From Cyclobacterium roseum (lineage in GTDB: Bacteria > Bacteroidota > Bacteroidia > Cytophagales > Cyclobacteriaceae): 64,000 nucleotides of DNA. The stretch is from positions 310,001 through 374,000 of the forward strand of contig NZ_WNKF01000004.1 of the NCBI RefSeq assembly GCF_010119225.1. The letters run 5' to 3'. The first letter of the stretch is position 1. Every line of letters starts with the position of its first letter. Below are positions 44,384-54,171 of the stretch, piece by piece. The notes under the pieces were generated by a model that ran no database searches, had not been told where the DNA came from, and saw only the letters and a program-made list of their open reading frames with translations. A program made the position numbers and the translations under genes.

Positions 44384-44420
44384 AAAAAACCGGCCAATCC
44401 CTATTGATCAGCCAGTTTTT
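44384..44420 (-). terminator. Terminator after the GMC oxidoreductase gene
   Basis: An imperfect hairpin with arms AAAACTGGC and GCCGGTTTT on the minus strand (one mismatch) followed by a T run, about 20 nt after the stop. Confidence 0.6.
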
Positions 44421-44441
44421 GGTTTCGATTAAATGTAATTG

Positions 44442-46142
44442 TCAGCCCATATTTTTCACGGCATGGTCTACCGCTCTGGCGGCAAAGGCCATGTAGGTCA
44501 GGGACGGGTTTTGCGTGCTGGTGGAGGTCATGCAGGCCCCGTCGGTCACGTATACATTGGGGCAACTGTGAATCTGGTTCCATTTGTTGAGTACCGAGGT
44601 TTCCGGATCTTTCCCCATTCGGGCTCCTCCCATTTCATGGATATCCAGGCCGGGGGCACGTTTGTCATCCCGGGTACGGATATTGGTGAATCCTGCCGCT
44701 TCAAACATCTCGGTCATCTGCTCCAGGTAATCCTTGATCATGGCTTCGTCATTGGCATCGTAGTCCATGGCAATCTGTAACTGCGGAATGCCCCAGGCAT
44801 CTTTTTTAACCGGGTCCAGGCTTACCTGGCTTTCTTCTTTCGGGATGGTTTCGCCCATCATGTGCGAACCCACCCGCCAGGGTCCGTATTCCTCCCGGGT
44901 CAGCGCCTGTTCCAGTTCTTCTCCAATGCCGGAATAGTCCGTAATCATGCTTCGACTAGCACTGAATCCGGCCGCATATCCCCTCAGAAAATCGGTTTCC
45001 TGTTTGTAAACATTCCGGAAGCGCGGGAAGTACCCGGAAGTGGGCCGTCTTCCCTCAGTGGTATATTCCTTTAAGCCATCGTATTCTCCGGAAATACCTG
45101 CCCGGTAGTTATGGAAGGCCACGTATTTCCCCAGAACGCCGCTGTCATTGCCCAAACCATTGGGGAAACGGTTGGAGGTGGAATTCAGCAAAATCAGATT
45201 GCTGTTGAGGGCACTGGCATTCAAAAAGATTACCTTGGCATAATATTCTGTGGTTTCCCCGGTATTGGCATCAATCACCCGAACGCCCGTGGCTTTGCCT
45301 TTGGCCTCGTCGTAGATGATGGAATGAACCACGGCATGGTGTTGCATGCTGAGGTTGCCGGTGTTGGCAGCCCAGGGCAAGGTGGAGGAGTTGCTACTGA
45401 AATAGCCCCCGAAAGGGCAGCCACGCTGGCAAAGCGTCCGGTTTTGACAAAGGGCCCGGCCCTGTTTGGCATAAAATTCCTTGTTGCCGGTAATGTGGGC
45501 ACAGCGCGCCACGACTATTTCCCTTTCGGGGTAGTTTTTACGTAGGAAGTCCTTGAAGTACAACTCACCGGCTGTCAGTTCGAAAGGGGGTAAAAACTCC
45601 CCATCGGGAAGGTTGTCCCTGCCATCCTTATTGCCAGAAACGCCAATAAATTTCTCCACATGGCTGTACCAGGGAGCGATGTCCTGATACCGAATGGGCC
45701 AATCCACCGCAAATCCATCCCGGGCAGGCCCTTCAAAGTCGAAATCACTCCAGCGCTGCACCTGTCGGGCCCAAAGCAGCGATTTGCCACCCGTTTGGTA
45801 GCCTCTGATCCAGTCAAAAGGTTTTTCTTGTACATAAGGATGCTCCTGGTCTTTTACAAAAAAATGCTGGGCATCCTCCCGAAAGGCGTAACAACGACTC
45901 ACTACGGGGTTTTCCTTTTTGATTTCTTCGGGAATGGCCCCCCGGTGTTCAAATTCCCAGGGCATCTTGTTGGTGGTAGGGTAATCCTGAACGTGCTTCA
46001 CTTCCCTTCCTCGTTCAAGTACCAGGGTTTTGAGGCCTTTTTCGCAAAGCTCTTTGGCTGCCCAACCGCCGCTCATGCCTGAGCCGATGACGATGGCATC
46101 GTAGCTGTTTTCTTTTTTACTATTAATATTCAAATTCGCCAT
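44442..46142 (-). CDS. GMC family oxidoreductase
   Basis: A 566-residue FAD enzyme. The N-terminal dinucleotide site is YDAIVIGSGMSGGWAAKELC; a second GMC signature is GYQTGGKSLLWARQVQRWS. The C-terminal region (RAPGLDIHEMGGARMG, then CPNVYVTDGACMTS and NPSLTYMAFAARA) holds the active-site His and Asn typical of the glucose-methanol-choline family, gluconate-type. It is encoded directly after a gene for a gluconate 2-dehydrogenase subunit 3 family protein, and the two likely form a membrane-associated complex oxidising a sugar or polyol in the periplasm. No cytochrome subunit is adjacent. Confidence 0.95.
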   Translation of the reverse strand: MANLNINSKKENSYDAIVIGSGMSGGWAAKELCEKGLKTLVLERGREVKHVQDYPTTNKMPWEFEHRGAIPEEIKKENPVVSRCYAFREDAQHFFVKDQEHPYVQEKPFDWIRGYQTGGKSLLWARQVQRWSDFDFEGPARDGFAVDWPIRYQDIAPWYSHVEKFIGVSGNKDGRDNLPDGEFLPPFELTAGELYFKDFLRKNYPEREIVVARCAHITGNKEFYAKQGRALCQNRTLCQRGCPFGGYFSSNSSTLPWAANTGNLSMQHHAVVHSIIYDEAKGKATGVRVIDANTGETTEYYAKVIFLNASALNSNLILLNSTSNRFPNGLGNDSGVLGKYVAFHNYRAGISGEYDGLKEYTTEGRRPTSGYFPRFRNVYKQETDFLRGYAAGFSASRSMITDYSGIGEELEQALTREEYGPWRVGSHMMGETIPKEESQVSLDPVKKDAWGIPQLQIAMDYDANDEAMIKDYLEQMTEMFEAAGFTNIRTRDDKRAPGLDIHEMGGARMGKDPETSVLNKWNQIHSCPNVYVTDGACMTSTSTQNPSLTYMAFAARAVDHAVKNMG

Positions 46143-46156
46143 GGCGTACGTTTCTT

Positions 46157-46693
46157 TTATGCGTTTTCAATCTTTTTGCTTCCGTAAAAGCGTGCGGGAA
46201 CCAATTCATAGGGTTTGATTTCCGTCATGAAGTATTCGGAATTCAGGTAGCCCTGCAAGGCAAACCGTTTAGTCGTGCTTATAAAAGCCCTTGCCGTATC
46301 TGCTTCCTTCTCTCCATCCATAACCAGGGTTTTTCGAAGGCTGTTTTCTGCCTGTGTGGCATCCATTTGGGAAAATTCCGTTCCAAAATGGGTTTTGGAA
46401 AACAGTTCCCATTGCCGGAGGCCGGTTAGAAAGGTTTCCTGCTGGGTATCATTCAGACAATCGTTGCACATCACCAGCACAAAATCGGGAAGCTGCAGCG
46501 CTTCCCCGGATTTGAGCACGTTTCCTGGAAATATGGTATGGATGATACGGGTCAGTAATTCTTTTTCAGAAGCGGTGATCTTTAGGTTTTCATAGGCTTC
46601 CAAGATGGATTCCTCGCTGAAGTCGCAGGCCGGAATCAAAACCACCCCTCCGGTAAGCAGTGCCAATTGCTTCATGGCAGATCTTCTATCCAT
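46157..46693 (-). CDS. Gluconate 2-dehydrogenase subunit 3 family protein
   Basis: A 178-residue protein with a twin-arginine (Tat) type signal (MDRRSAMKQLALLTGGV), a lipobox-like PAC and the subunit 3 domain (ITASEKELLTRIIHTIFPG, FVLVMCNDCLNDTQQETFL, GYLNSEYFMTEIKPYELVP). In characterised dehydrogenases this subunit escorts the FAD subunit through the Tat pathway. It precedes the GMC oxidoreductase gene by 14 nt on the same strand. Confidence 0.93.
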   Translation of the reverse strand: MDRRSAMKQLALLTGGVVLIPACDFSEESILEAYENLKITASEKELLTRIIHTIFPGNVLKSGEALQLPDFVLVMCNDCLNDTQQETFLTGLRQWELFSKTHFGTEFSQMDATQAENSLRKTLVMDGEKEADTARAFISTTKRFALQGYLNSEYFMTEIKPYELVPARFYGSKKIENA

Positions 46694-46795
46694 AATCGTA
46701 GGTATATTTAATGATAATTGTCAAACAAGGTATTGATTTTTTGATTACCTGCCACAGGTTTTTTTTATTGGTGGTATATTACGAGCGAAATGATT

Positions 46796-46803
46796 TAATT
46801 TTG
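46796..46803 (+). promoter_or_regulatory. Putative -7 promoter element (TAATTTTG)
   Basis: An exact TAnnTTTG match 37 nt before the start of the TonB-dependent receptor gene. A suitably spaced -33 TTTG was not found. Confidence 0.4.
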
Positions 46804-46840
46804 TAAGCGTAACTACATTCTCATCGTATTCCTCCAATCC

Positions 46841-49093
46841 ATGTTCAAAAGTTTACTATTATTAATACTTACCTTATTGCCCTTGACGCTCTTGGCGCAA
46901 ACCAGAATCTTGGTGCTGGATGCACAGTCTGGCGATCCCATACCTTATGTTTCCCTGAAAGCAAATAATCTGCCTGCTTACGTAGTCGATGAAGAGGGAC
47001 AAGTAAGCTTTTCATTGGAAGAAGCCACCGAGATGCGATTTTCGCACGTAGCCTATGAGAGCAAGACCCAAACGGTACCCGTCTCAGGCACCTTGACGGT
47101 TTCCCTGCAGCGGGCTGAAAACGCCCTTTCGGAAGTGGTGGTCAGTTCTTTTGATACGGAAAGGCCCCTTTTGGAGCAGGCAGCGGGCATTTCCAGGGTT
47201 TCTGAAGCGGATTTGTTTCGGTTCAATGAAACCTCGGTGGTCCATGCCTTTAATACCAAACCGGGCATACGGGTGGAGCAGAGAGCGCCCGCCAGCTACC
47301 GTATTTCGATTCGGGGTAGCTCCTTGCGTGCACCTTTTGGAGTAAGAAATGTAAAAGTCTACTGGAATGGAATCCCTTTTACGGCTGCAGACGGCACCAC
47401 TCCGCTCAACATGCTGGATCTTTCTAATCTGGAGAACACCGAGATTATCAAGGGACCGGCGGGAAGCATCTATGGTGCCGGAAACGGAGGCGTGATTAAT
47501 TTTAGCAGTAGTACGGACATCAATGAAAACAGGATTAGCTCGGATCTTATCTTTGGCGACTTTGGGATGACCCGGTACCGCTTTGGCTTGTCTCAAGAAA
47601 TGGAAGAAGGAGGCATTAAGGTCTCCTACGTGAAACAGAAAGCCGACGGCTACCGGGACCATACCGCCATGGATCGGGAAGTAATCCAACTTAGCGGACA
47701 TTTCCGGCCCTCTGAAAAGCAACGGCTGACCACGCAACTGTTGTATTCCGATCTTTTTTACGAATTGCCCGGGGCACTGACTGCCAGCCAGGTGGAGGAA
47801 AATCCCCGTCAGGCCCGGCCGGGATCTGCGGCCCAAAACGCATCCATTGACCAGCAGTCGATGTATGGAGTTGTTTCTCACGATTACCAGTTCCATCCCA
47901 ATTTAAGTAACAAGACCTCGATTTATATTAATACCGTGGATTTCGAAAACCCCTTCAACCTAGACTATAAGAAGGAGACACAGTTTAGTTACGGGGGAAG
48001 AACCAGTTTTACCTATGATGCGATTTGGGGTTCCGTGCCGATACGTTTAATCGGCGGGGGGGAATACCAGTTTTCAAAGACGGCGGCCCAAAACTTTGGC
48101 AACCGGGCCGGTCAGGCAGATACCATCCGGTTTAGTGATGAATTGCAATCTACTACTGCCTTTCTCTTCCAGCAAGTGGAGGCGGAATTATCAGAGCGAT
48201 TTTTACTTACGCTGGGTTTGAGTGAGAATTTTTCCAATTTGGATATAGCCAGAAACATTGATGCCATCCGGGGAATGCCCTCGCAGGCCCGTCGCACATT
48301 TGATCCGGTGATTGTTCCCAGAGTCGCATTGGTTGCCAAATTGAACCCCACCGCGGCGATTCACGGGAGCATAAGTTCCGGTTTTTCACCTCCCACTATT
48401 GACGAAGTACGGACCAATGAAGGCACGATTAATTTGAATTTGGAGGCAGAGAAGGGAATCAACTACGAGCTGGGGTACCGGTCCAGTTTTAATCAGGGAA
48501 GGGTGAATGTGGATGTTTCCGCTTTCTATTTTAAACTAGACGAGACCATCACCACCTTTACCAATGAGCAGGGAGTGGTGCTGTTTCGCAATGCCGGGGC
48601 AACGGACCAAAAAGGAGTGGAAGCCCTGGTGGATTATGCCTTGATCCGCAATCAACTGACTTTTATTCAAGAGCTTAAACTGACCCATACCTTTACCGGT
48701 CATTATTTTACCTTTGCCGATTTTGTAAAGGGTGAAAATGATTATTCCGGAAATGACCTCACCGGAGTGGCACCTCATACCCTGGTTAATCAATTGGATA
48801 TCCGTACCAAACCTGGTTTTTACCTTAATTTTACTCACCAATTTGTAGATGATATTCCCCTGAACGATGCCAATACGGTTTACCAGGATGCCTATCACCT
48901 GCTAAATGCCCGCGCAGGCTGGAGGGGAAGTATCGGTACCACCTTGGATCTGGAAGTTTTTGCGGGAGTGGAAAACCTGTCCGATTCCAACTATAGCCTG
49001 GGTAATGACTTGAACCCATTCGGAGGCAGGTACTTCCAACCCGCCGCTCCAAGAAACTTTTATGGTGGGATAAAGGTTAGATTGAAATACTAG
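46841..49093 (+). CDS. TonB-dependent receptor
   Basis: A 750-residue outer-membrane receptor. Signal peptide to LLAQ (residue 20), then a carboxypeptidase-regulatory-like domain (DAQSGDPIPYVSLKANNLPA; about 21-90), a plug domain with RISIRGSSLRAPFGVRNVKV and IIKGPAGSIYGAGNGGVIN, and a 22-stranded barrel ending FYGGIKVRLKY. Such receptors take up siderophores, vitamins or glycans; no SusD partner is adjacent, so a glycan role is less likely, and the ligand is unknown. A nitroreductase and a gldD gene follow in the same direction. Confidence 0.95.
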   Translation: MFKSLLLLILTLLPLTLLAQTRILVLDAQSGDPIPYVSLKANNLPAYVVDEEGQVSFSLEEATEMRFSHVAYESKTQTVPVSGTLTVSLQRAENALSEVVVSSFDTERPLLEQAAGISRVSEADLFRFNETSVVHAFNTKPGIRVEQRAPASYRISIRGSSLRAPFGVRNVKVYWNGIPFTAADGTTPLNMLDLSNLENTEIIKGPAGSIYGAGNGGVINFSSSTDINENRISSDLIFGDFGMTRYRFGLSQEMEEGGIKVSYVKQKADGYRDHTAMDREVIQLSGHFRPSEKQRLTTQLLYSDLFYELPGALTASQVEENPRQARPGSAAQNASIDQQSMYGVVSHDYQFHPNLSNKTSIYINTVDFENPFNLDYKKETQFSYGGRTSFTYDAIWGSVPIRLIGGGEYQFSKTAAQNFGNRAGQADTIRFSDELQSTTAFLFQQVEAELSERFLLTLGLSENFSNLDIARNIDAIRGMPSQARRTFDPVIVPRVALVAKLNPTAAIHGSISSGFSPPTIDEVRTNEGTINLNLEAEKGINYELGYRSSFNQGRVNVDVSAFYFKLDETITTFTNEQGVVLFRNAGATDQKGVEALVDYALIRNQLTFIQELKLTHTFTGHYFTFADFVKGENDYSGNDLTGVAPHTLVNQLDIRTKPGFYLNFTHQFVDDIPLNDANTVYQDAYHLLNARAGWRGSIGTTLDLEVFAGVENLSDSNYSLGNDLNPFGGRYFQPAAPRNFYGGIKVRLKY

Positions 49094-49109
49094 TAACAAT
49101 AGCACACTT

Positions 49110-49718
49110 ATGAATAACCGACCCGTATTTAATATAGAAGAAGTCAATAAAATCATCCGAAACCGAAGGTCTCAATTTGTAGCTCAGTTTAAGGAGGACG
49201 ATCCGGTGGATGATCGGATCATTATGGAGATGCTTGAAAATGCCAATTGGGCCCCAACACACAAGCTGACGGAGCCCTGGCGTTTTGTAGTGTTTTCGGG
49301 AGAGGGACTTCAGCGGCTGGCTGAATTTCAATCCGGATTATACAAGGAACGAAGTGAAAAGGCCGGGAAATTTATAGAAGCCACCTATACTAAATTCAAG
49401 GAGAACCCACTCAAAGCTTCTCATATCATTGCGATCGGGATGAAGCGAGATCTTCGGGCCAACCTTCCGGAGATGGAGGAAATAGCGGCGGTTTCCATGG
49501 CGGTACAGAACATGTACCTGACGGCCAGTGCCCACGGTTTGGCGGCCTATTGGGGGACCGGCGGACCTACATTTTGGCCGGAAGCCAAATCCTTTTTTGG
49601 GCTGGAAGAAGAAGACATGCTGATGGGCTTTTTTTATGTGGCCAAACCGGCTACCGATCGCTGGCCGGAGGGAAGAAGGAAGCCAATTTCAGATAAAGTG
49701 ACCTGGGTAAGAGAATGA
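49110..49718 (+). CDS. Nitroreductase family protein
   Basis: A 202-residue flavoprotein of the NfsB/NfnB type. [19 protein letters not shown] and [20 protein letters not shown] near the N-terminus bind FMN, and [20 protein letters not shown] and [19 protein letters not shown] complete the fold. Substrates may be quinones, flavin or nitro compounds. It follows the TonB receptor by 16 nt and overlaps gldD by 4 nt (ATGA), so the three probably form one operon. Confidence 0.93.
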   Translation: MNNRPVFNIEEVNKIIRNRRSQFVAQFKEDDPVDDRIIMEMLENANWAPTHKLTEPWRFVVFSGEGLQRLAEFQSGLYKERSEKAGKFIEATYTKFKENPLKASHIIAIGMKRDLRANLPEMEEIAAVSMAVQNMYLTASAHGLAAYWGTGGPTFWPEAKSFFGLEEEDMLMGFFYVAKPATDRWPEGRRKPISDKVTWVRE

Positions 49719-50323
49719 GGAATAGTAAAAAGCAAGGCATGGATTGTTCATCGGGATGTATAGGATGGAGCCTGCTGCTGTTGCTGTTTATCAGTTCCTG
49801 CGGAGAAGATTACTTGCCCAAGCCGATGGGATATAATCGCATTGACCTGCCGGAAAGGGGGTTTGAGTCCCTATCAATGGACCTTCCCTATTCCTTTCAG
49901 CATTCCAGGCACCTGCAGGTCGAGCCGGATTCCTTTAACATGGCTGAAAAAACCTGGATCAATCTACACTATACGGCACTGGGAGCAAGGGTGCACCTTA
50001 CCTATAAGCCTATTGAAGGGAGTAAAGAAAACCTGAGAACCTACCTGGATGACGCACTCAATCTGACTTTTAAACATCAAATCAAGGCTTATGGCATTGA
50101 CGAGAATGTCGTCCGAACGCCTAAGGGCTATACCGGATTGGTAGCCGAGTTAAGCGGAGAAGTACCGACGCAGTTCCAATTCTTTGTGACCGATTCCACC
50201 GCTCATTTTCTGAGAGGGGCGCTTTATTTCAATACCGCAGTTAAGAACGATTCACTGGCCCCGATCATTGAATATGTTAAGGCAGATATGATGCATTTAA
50301 TTAATACAGTGGAATTTAATTGA
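49715..50323 (+). CDS. gldD: Gliding motility lipoprotein GldD
   Basis: A 202-residue lipoprotein (lipobox ISSC, start of the mature part [18 protein letters not shown]). That opening and the sequence [19 protein letters not shown] and [18 protein letters not shown] are characteristic of GldD, an outer-membrane lipoprotein needed for Bacteroidota gliding and for type IX secretion. In flavobacteria gldD is usually found with gldE, ssb and mutY; here it sits with a TonB receptor and a nitroreductase, so synteny differs. It overlaps the nitroreductase gene by 4 nt. Confidence 0.9.
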   Translation: MRNSKKQGMDCSSGCIGWSLLLLLFISSCGEDYLPKPMGYNRIDLPERGFESLSMDLPYSFQHSRHLQVEPDSFNMAEKTWINLHYTALGARVHLTYKPIEGSKENLRTYLDDALNLTFKHQIKAYGIDENVVRTPKGYTGLVAELSGEVPTQFQFFVTDSTAHFLRGALYFNTAVKNDSLAPIIEYVKADMMHLINTVEFN

Positions 50324-50454
50324 TTGATGTGATTATATGTCGTACCTTGCTTACTGGTATTTTAGATGCCATCCCTCACCCGGCTGATTTCAGAAATACG
50401 AAGCCACCTTCGATCTACAATTACCTTTTGCTATTCACCTATTAAAAAATCAGT

Positions 50455-51522
50455 ATGGCTACGCCAAAATTTTCTAAACCTACCCTAAATTTTCATCAGG
50501 ATATCAAAAAAAGGGTGGCTGACTATTTCCGGGAAAAAAACCTAACCCGGTCCGGAAACCGCCCACTTTATTTGAAAGCAGGTATTATTGTCTTGTCTTT
50601 TATTTTCCTATACGTTCACCTTGTTTTCTTTACCCCTCACTGGGCCGTTGCCTTGTTGGAATGCCTGCTTCTTGGTGCCATGACGGCTTTTATTGGCTTT
50701 AATGTCATGCATGATGGGGCACATGGTAGTTTCAGTGACCGACCTTGGGTCAATAAGTTGGCTGGCCTTTCGATCAATTTTCTGGGAGCCAATGTCTTTA
50801 TGTGGAAAACCAAACACAACGTGGTCCATCATTCCTTTACCAATGTAGAGGGAGTAGACGACGACTTGAACGCTGGCCATTTTTTGAGGCTTTCCCCAAC
50901 CCAGAAAAAGTTTAAATTTCATCAGTTTCAACATTACTACTTTATTTTTACCTATTCCCTGCTATACCTTTATTGGGTATTTTTCACGGATTATAAAAAA
51001 TACGTGACCAAAAAAGTCGGCCAGGTTCCCATAACGAAGATGAAGTTATCAGATCATATCAGTTTCTGGTCTTTTAAGGCCATTCATCTGGTCTTATTCC
51101 TGGCCATACCCATTTATATGGTAGGCTTTAGTCAATGGCTGCTGGGTTTTGCTGTTTTCAGTTTGTTTGCAGGACTATTACTGACCCTGGTATTTCAATT
51201 GGCACATAGCCTGGAGGAAACAGCTTTCCCGATACCTTCCCCGGTCACCAACAGCCTGGAGGACGAATGGATGATTCACCAAATCCGGACCACTGCCAAC
51301 TTTGCGACCAGCAACAAACTGCTGACCTGGTTTTTGGGTGGCTTGAACTTCCAGGTGGAGCATCATTTGTTTCCAAAAATTTCGCACATTCACTATCCTG
51401 CTATCAGCAAGATAATCAAGCAAGCATGTCAGGAGTATAACATCACGTATCTGGAGCATCAGAAATTGCGTCGTGCTTTCCTTTCTCATTTCCGACATTT
51501 AAGAGTGTTGGGAACCGCTTAA
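50455..51522 (+). CDS. Fatty acid desaturase
   Basis: A 355-residue membrane desaturase with the three histidine boxes: HDGAHGS, HNVVHHSF (HxxHH) and FQVEHHLFP (QxxHH). The form with QxxHH in box three fits the acyl-CoA/acyl-lipid front-end or delta-9-type family. Four or so hydrophobic helices flank the boxes. It introduces double bonds into fatty acids, which controls membrane fluidity; which position is not clear. It stands alone, 130 nt downstream of gldD. Confidence 0.93.
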   Translation: MATPKFSKPTLNFHQDIKKRVADYFREKNLTRSGNRPLYLKAGIIVLSFIFLYVHLVFFTPHWAVALLECLLLGAMTAFIGFNVMHDGAHGSFSDRPWVNKLAGLSINFLGANVFMWKTKHNVVHHSFTNVEGVDDDLNAGHFLRLSPTQKKFKFHQFQHYYFIFTYSLLYLYWVFFTDYKKYVTKKVGQVPITKMKLSDHISFWSFKAIHLVLFLAIPIYMVGFSQWLLGFAVFSLFAGLLLTLVFQLAHSLEETAFPIPSPVTNSLEDEWMIHQIRTTANFATSNKLLTWFLGGLNFQVEHHLFPKISHIHYPAISKIIKQACQEYNITYLEHQKLRRAFLSHFRHLRVLGTA

Positions 51523-51536
51523 GCCATGGGGTAGTA

Positions 51537-51568
51537 TTTGGCATTCCCATTTCTACCACTTACATTTG
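51537..51568 (+). promoter_or_regulatory. Promoter of the TPP-controlled receptor
   Basis: TTTG at 51537-51540 and TACATTTG at 51561-51568 fit the Bacteroidota -33/-7 consensus exactly, 20 bases apart. Transcription would begin near 51575, right at the start of the riboswitch. Confidence 0.75.
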
Positions 51569-51576
51569 CATCAAGA

Positions 51577-51656
51577 TCATTAGGGGTGCCCCAATATACC
51601 GGGCTGAGATCATACCCATATTACCTGATCCGGGTAGTGCCGGCGAAGGGAAATGA
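51577..51656 (+). promoter_or_regulatory. TPP (thiamine pyrophosphate) riboswitch
   Basis: The conserved TPP aptamer is complete: stem P1 from TCATT/AATGA at the ends, GGGGTGCC (51583-51590), CTGAGAT (51604-51610), then ACCTGATC (51623-51630) and TGCCGGCG followed by AAGGGA (51638-51651). TPP binding should turn the downstream gene off. The candidate platform is the hairpin at 51699-51724. Confidence 0.95.
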
Positions 51657-51698
51657 GAAATAGCTAATCGTACGTACTGCTATTGGGTAAACTACGAA

Positions 51699-51724
51699 AA
51701 AAGGAATACCCCTTTATTCCTTTT
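51699..51724 (+). terminator. Riboswitch-associated terminator-like hairpin
   Basis: Arms AAAAGGAATA and TATTCCTTTT (10 bp, loop 6) ending in four T lie between the aptamer and the receptor start at 51751. It may act as the regulated terminator. The stem is A+T-rich, so its strength is uncertain. Confidence 0.55.
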
Positions 51725-51750
51725 ATGTTTAACCGAATTCGTTAATAATT

Positions 51751-54156
51751 ATGATTCGCATGTATCTGGTAGCAGCAGCAATGCTGTTTACCCAATGGGC
51801 AATGGCCCAAAATCGCATTCAGGGAGAAATCAGGGATGCCGAAAACGATGTTGCCCTTCCGGGGGCTACCATTGTCCTTGAAGATTCGGACCAAGGTACC
51901 GTCTCGAACAGAAACGGAAGCTTTGAGCTGAGTGGAATGGTGCAGGGAGAATGGGAATTACGCATATCCTTTGTGGGATATGAAACCAACTGGGTTACCG
52001 TCCGGGTTCCGCAGGATTCACCGCTTCTGATTGAGCTGAATCCGATCACCATCTCTACAGAGGAGTTTATCGTCTCCGGAACCAGGGCTTCGGCCACCAC
52101 CCCCACCACCTTTCAGGTGATAGACAAATCGGACCTTTCCAAGAATAACCTGGGACAGGACCTGCCCTTGTTGCTTAACTATACCCCGTCCATGGTCACC
52201 CACTCCGATGCCGGAGCAGGTGTAGGCTATACAGGTTTGAGAATCAGGGGAACCGACCAGACCCGGATTAACGTGACGGTGAATGGGATTCCGCTGAACG
52301 ACGCCGAATCACACGGCGTTTTTTGGGTAAACATGCCGGATTTTGCTTCTTCGGTAGAAAATATCCAAATCCAGAGAGGCGTAGGCACTTCGACCAATGG
52401 AGCGGCCACCTTTGGTGCCAGCCTGAATATCCAAACGGATACCAAAAAGGAAGAAGCGTATGCGGAAACCGATCACTCGGTGGGCTCTTTTGCTACCCGG
52501 AAGCACACCATAAAGGCAGGTACAGGTCTGATTGACGACCGCTGGGCAGTAGATGCCCGACTTTCCAGGATTTCTTCCGATGGCTACATCGATCGGGCTT
52601 TTTCAGACCTGAAATCCTATTTCGTTTCCGGAGGCTATTTTGGCGATGACCATGTGGTAAAGGTCAATATCTTTTCGGGATCTGAACAGACGTATCAGGC
52701 TTGGAACGGCGTACCTGAAAACCTACTGGAAACCGATCGTACCTATAACGGCTATACGTATGAAAACGAAACCGATAACTACCAGCAGGATCATTACCAG
52801 TTTATTTATGCCGGTACCTGGGGCAATTATCTGAAAGCCAATTTTGCATTACATTATACGCAGGGGCAGGGATATTACGAGCAATTCAGACCGGATGACA
52901 ACCTGCCGGATAATTATGGGATTGACCCCATCCTGATCGGAGATGAGGAAATTGCCGAAACCGATATTATTCGTAGAAGGTGGCTGGACAATGATTTTTA
53001 TGGGGCGGTTTATTCTCTGAAATACGTGTCTAAAAATGGTAAAGTGGATGCCATTTTAGGAGGAGGTGCCAATCGCTATGATGGGGACCACTTTGGGGAA
53101 ATCATCTGGATGGGTGTGAGCGGTGACACCGATATTCGAGACCGCTACTATGACAATGTGGCGGTGAAGGATGACCGAAATATTTACCTCAAATCAACCT
53201 ACGAAGTACGGGAAAGGCTGTATTTGTTTGGTGATTTTCAGTGGAGAAATATATACTATCGCTTTGAGGGAATCAACAGCGACCTAAGGACGATTACCGG
53301 TAGCCAGAATTATGACTTCTTTAACCCTAAAGTCGGCTTGTCTTATGAAACGACCAATGGAAAGACCTGGTATGCCTCCTACGCCGTGGCCAACCGGGAG
53401 CCGGTACGGGCCGATTTCACGGATTCTCCGCTCGCAGAAACCCCCAGGCCGGAGACCTTGAATAATGTGGAAGCGGGCGTTCGCGTCAGTCGCAATCGCT
53501 ATCAATACAGTGCGAACTTGTATTACATGGGGTATCAGGATCAATTAGTGCTCACCGGTCAGCTCAACGATGTAGGGGCCTATATCCGTGAAAATGTTGC
53601 CAGTAGCTACCGGGCAGGCATAGAACTGGATGGGGCCGTGCAGCTTAACTCTCAATGGACGGTTGGAGGAAACATTGCATTTAGTAGAAATAAGATTGAC
53701 ACGTTTACGGAATATAATGATGTGTATGACGAAAATTGGGGATTTGCCGGCCAGGAAAGCACCACCTATCAGGATACGGATATTGCCTTTTCCCCCAATC
53801 TGGTAGGCAGTGCCCTCATCGATTTCCGTCCGGTAAAAAACCTGGAGCTTAGCCTGCTCAATAAGTATGTTGGGAGACAGTACCTGGACAATACCCAGCA
53901 GGAAAACCGTAGCCTGGATCCCTTCTGGACGACCGATCTACGGTTCTCTTACAGCTGGAATCCGGGATTCGTAGAGGAAATGGCGTTTTCTGTAAAAGTA
54001 AATAACCTTTTCAACGAAATGTACGAACCCAATGGCTATACCTTTAGCTATTTCGTGCCCTCTGAAGGGAACAGCGGTCGGGAATTGGTGACTGAAAATT
54101 ATTATTATCCCATGGCCGGGACCAACTACCTGGCGGGCCTGTCCATTCGCTTTTAA
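51751..54156 (+). CDS. TonB-dependent receptor, predicted thiamine importer
   Basis: An 801-residue outer-membrane receptor. A signal peptide (to AMAQ) is followed by a carboxypeptidase-regulatory-like domain (IRDAENDVALPGATIVLEDS), a plug domain (FQVIDKSDLSKNNLGQDL, GLRIRGTDQTRINVTVNGIP and RGVGTSTNGAATFGAS) and a barrel ending NYLAGLSIRF. The leader contains a TPP riboswitch, and TPP-controlled receptors of Bacteroidota have been shown or proposed to import thiamine, so this is the likely cargo (inference from regulation). No PnuT-like inner-membrane transporter or thiamine-salvage kinase is next to it; the gene is followed by a terminator and then a convergent FAD oxidoreductase. Confidence 0.93.
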   Translation: MIRMYLVAAAMLFTQWAMAQNRIQGEIRDAENDVALPGATIVLEDSDQGTVSNRNGSFELSGMVQGEWELRISFVGYETNWVTVRVPQDSPLLIELNPITISTEEFIVSGTRASATTPTTFQVIDKSDLSKNNLGQDLPLLLNYTPSMVTHSDAGAGVGYTGLRIRGTDQTRINVTVNGIPLNDAESHGVFWVNMPDFASSVENIQIQRGVGTSTNGAATFGASLNIQTDTKKEEAYAETDHSVGSFATRKHTIKAGTGLIDDRWAVDARLSRISSDGYIDRAFSDLKSYFVSGGYFGDDHVVKVNIFSGSEQTYQAWNGVPENLLETDRTYNGYTYENETDNYQQDHYQFIYAGTWGNYLKANFALHYTQGQGYYEQFRPDDNLPDNYGIDPILIGDEEIAETDIIRRRWLDNDFYGAVYSLKYVSKNGKVDAILGGGANRYDGDHFGEIIWMGVSGDTDIRDRYYDNVAVKDDRNIYLKSTYEVRERLYLFGDFQWRNIYYRFEGINSDLRTITGSQNYDFFNPKVGLSYETTNGKTWYASYAVANREPVRADFTDSPLAETPRPETLNNVEAGVRVSRNRYQYSANLYYMGYQDQLVLTGQLNDVGAYIRENVASSYRAGIELDGAVQLNSQWTVGGNIAFSRNKIDTFTEYNDVYDENWGFAGQESTTYQDTDIAFSPNLVGSALIDFRPVKNLELSLLNKYVGRQYLDNTQQENRSLDPFWTTDLRFSYSWNPGFVEEMAFSVKVNNLFNEMYEPNGYTFSYFVPSEGNSGRELVTENYYYPMAGTNYLAGLSIRF

Positions 54157-54171
54157 GAAAAAGCTGTCAAG

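Noticed and set aside
47084-47896. 270-codon minus-strand open frame inside the TonB receptor gene
   Set aside because: It lies wholly opposite a clear receptor gene with good family motifs; the translated composition is not protein-like and shows no domain.
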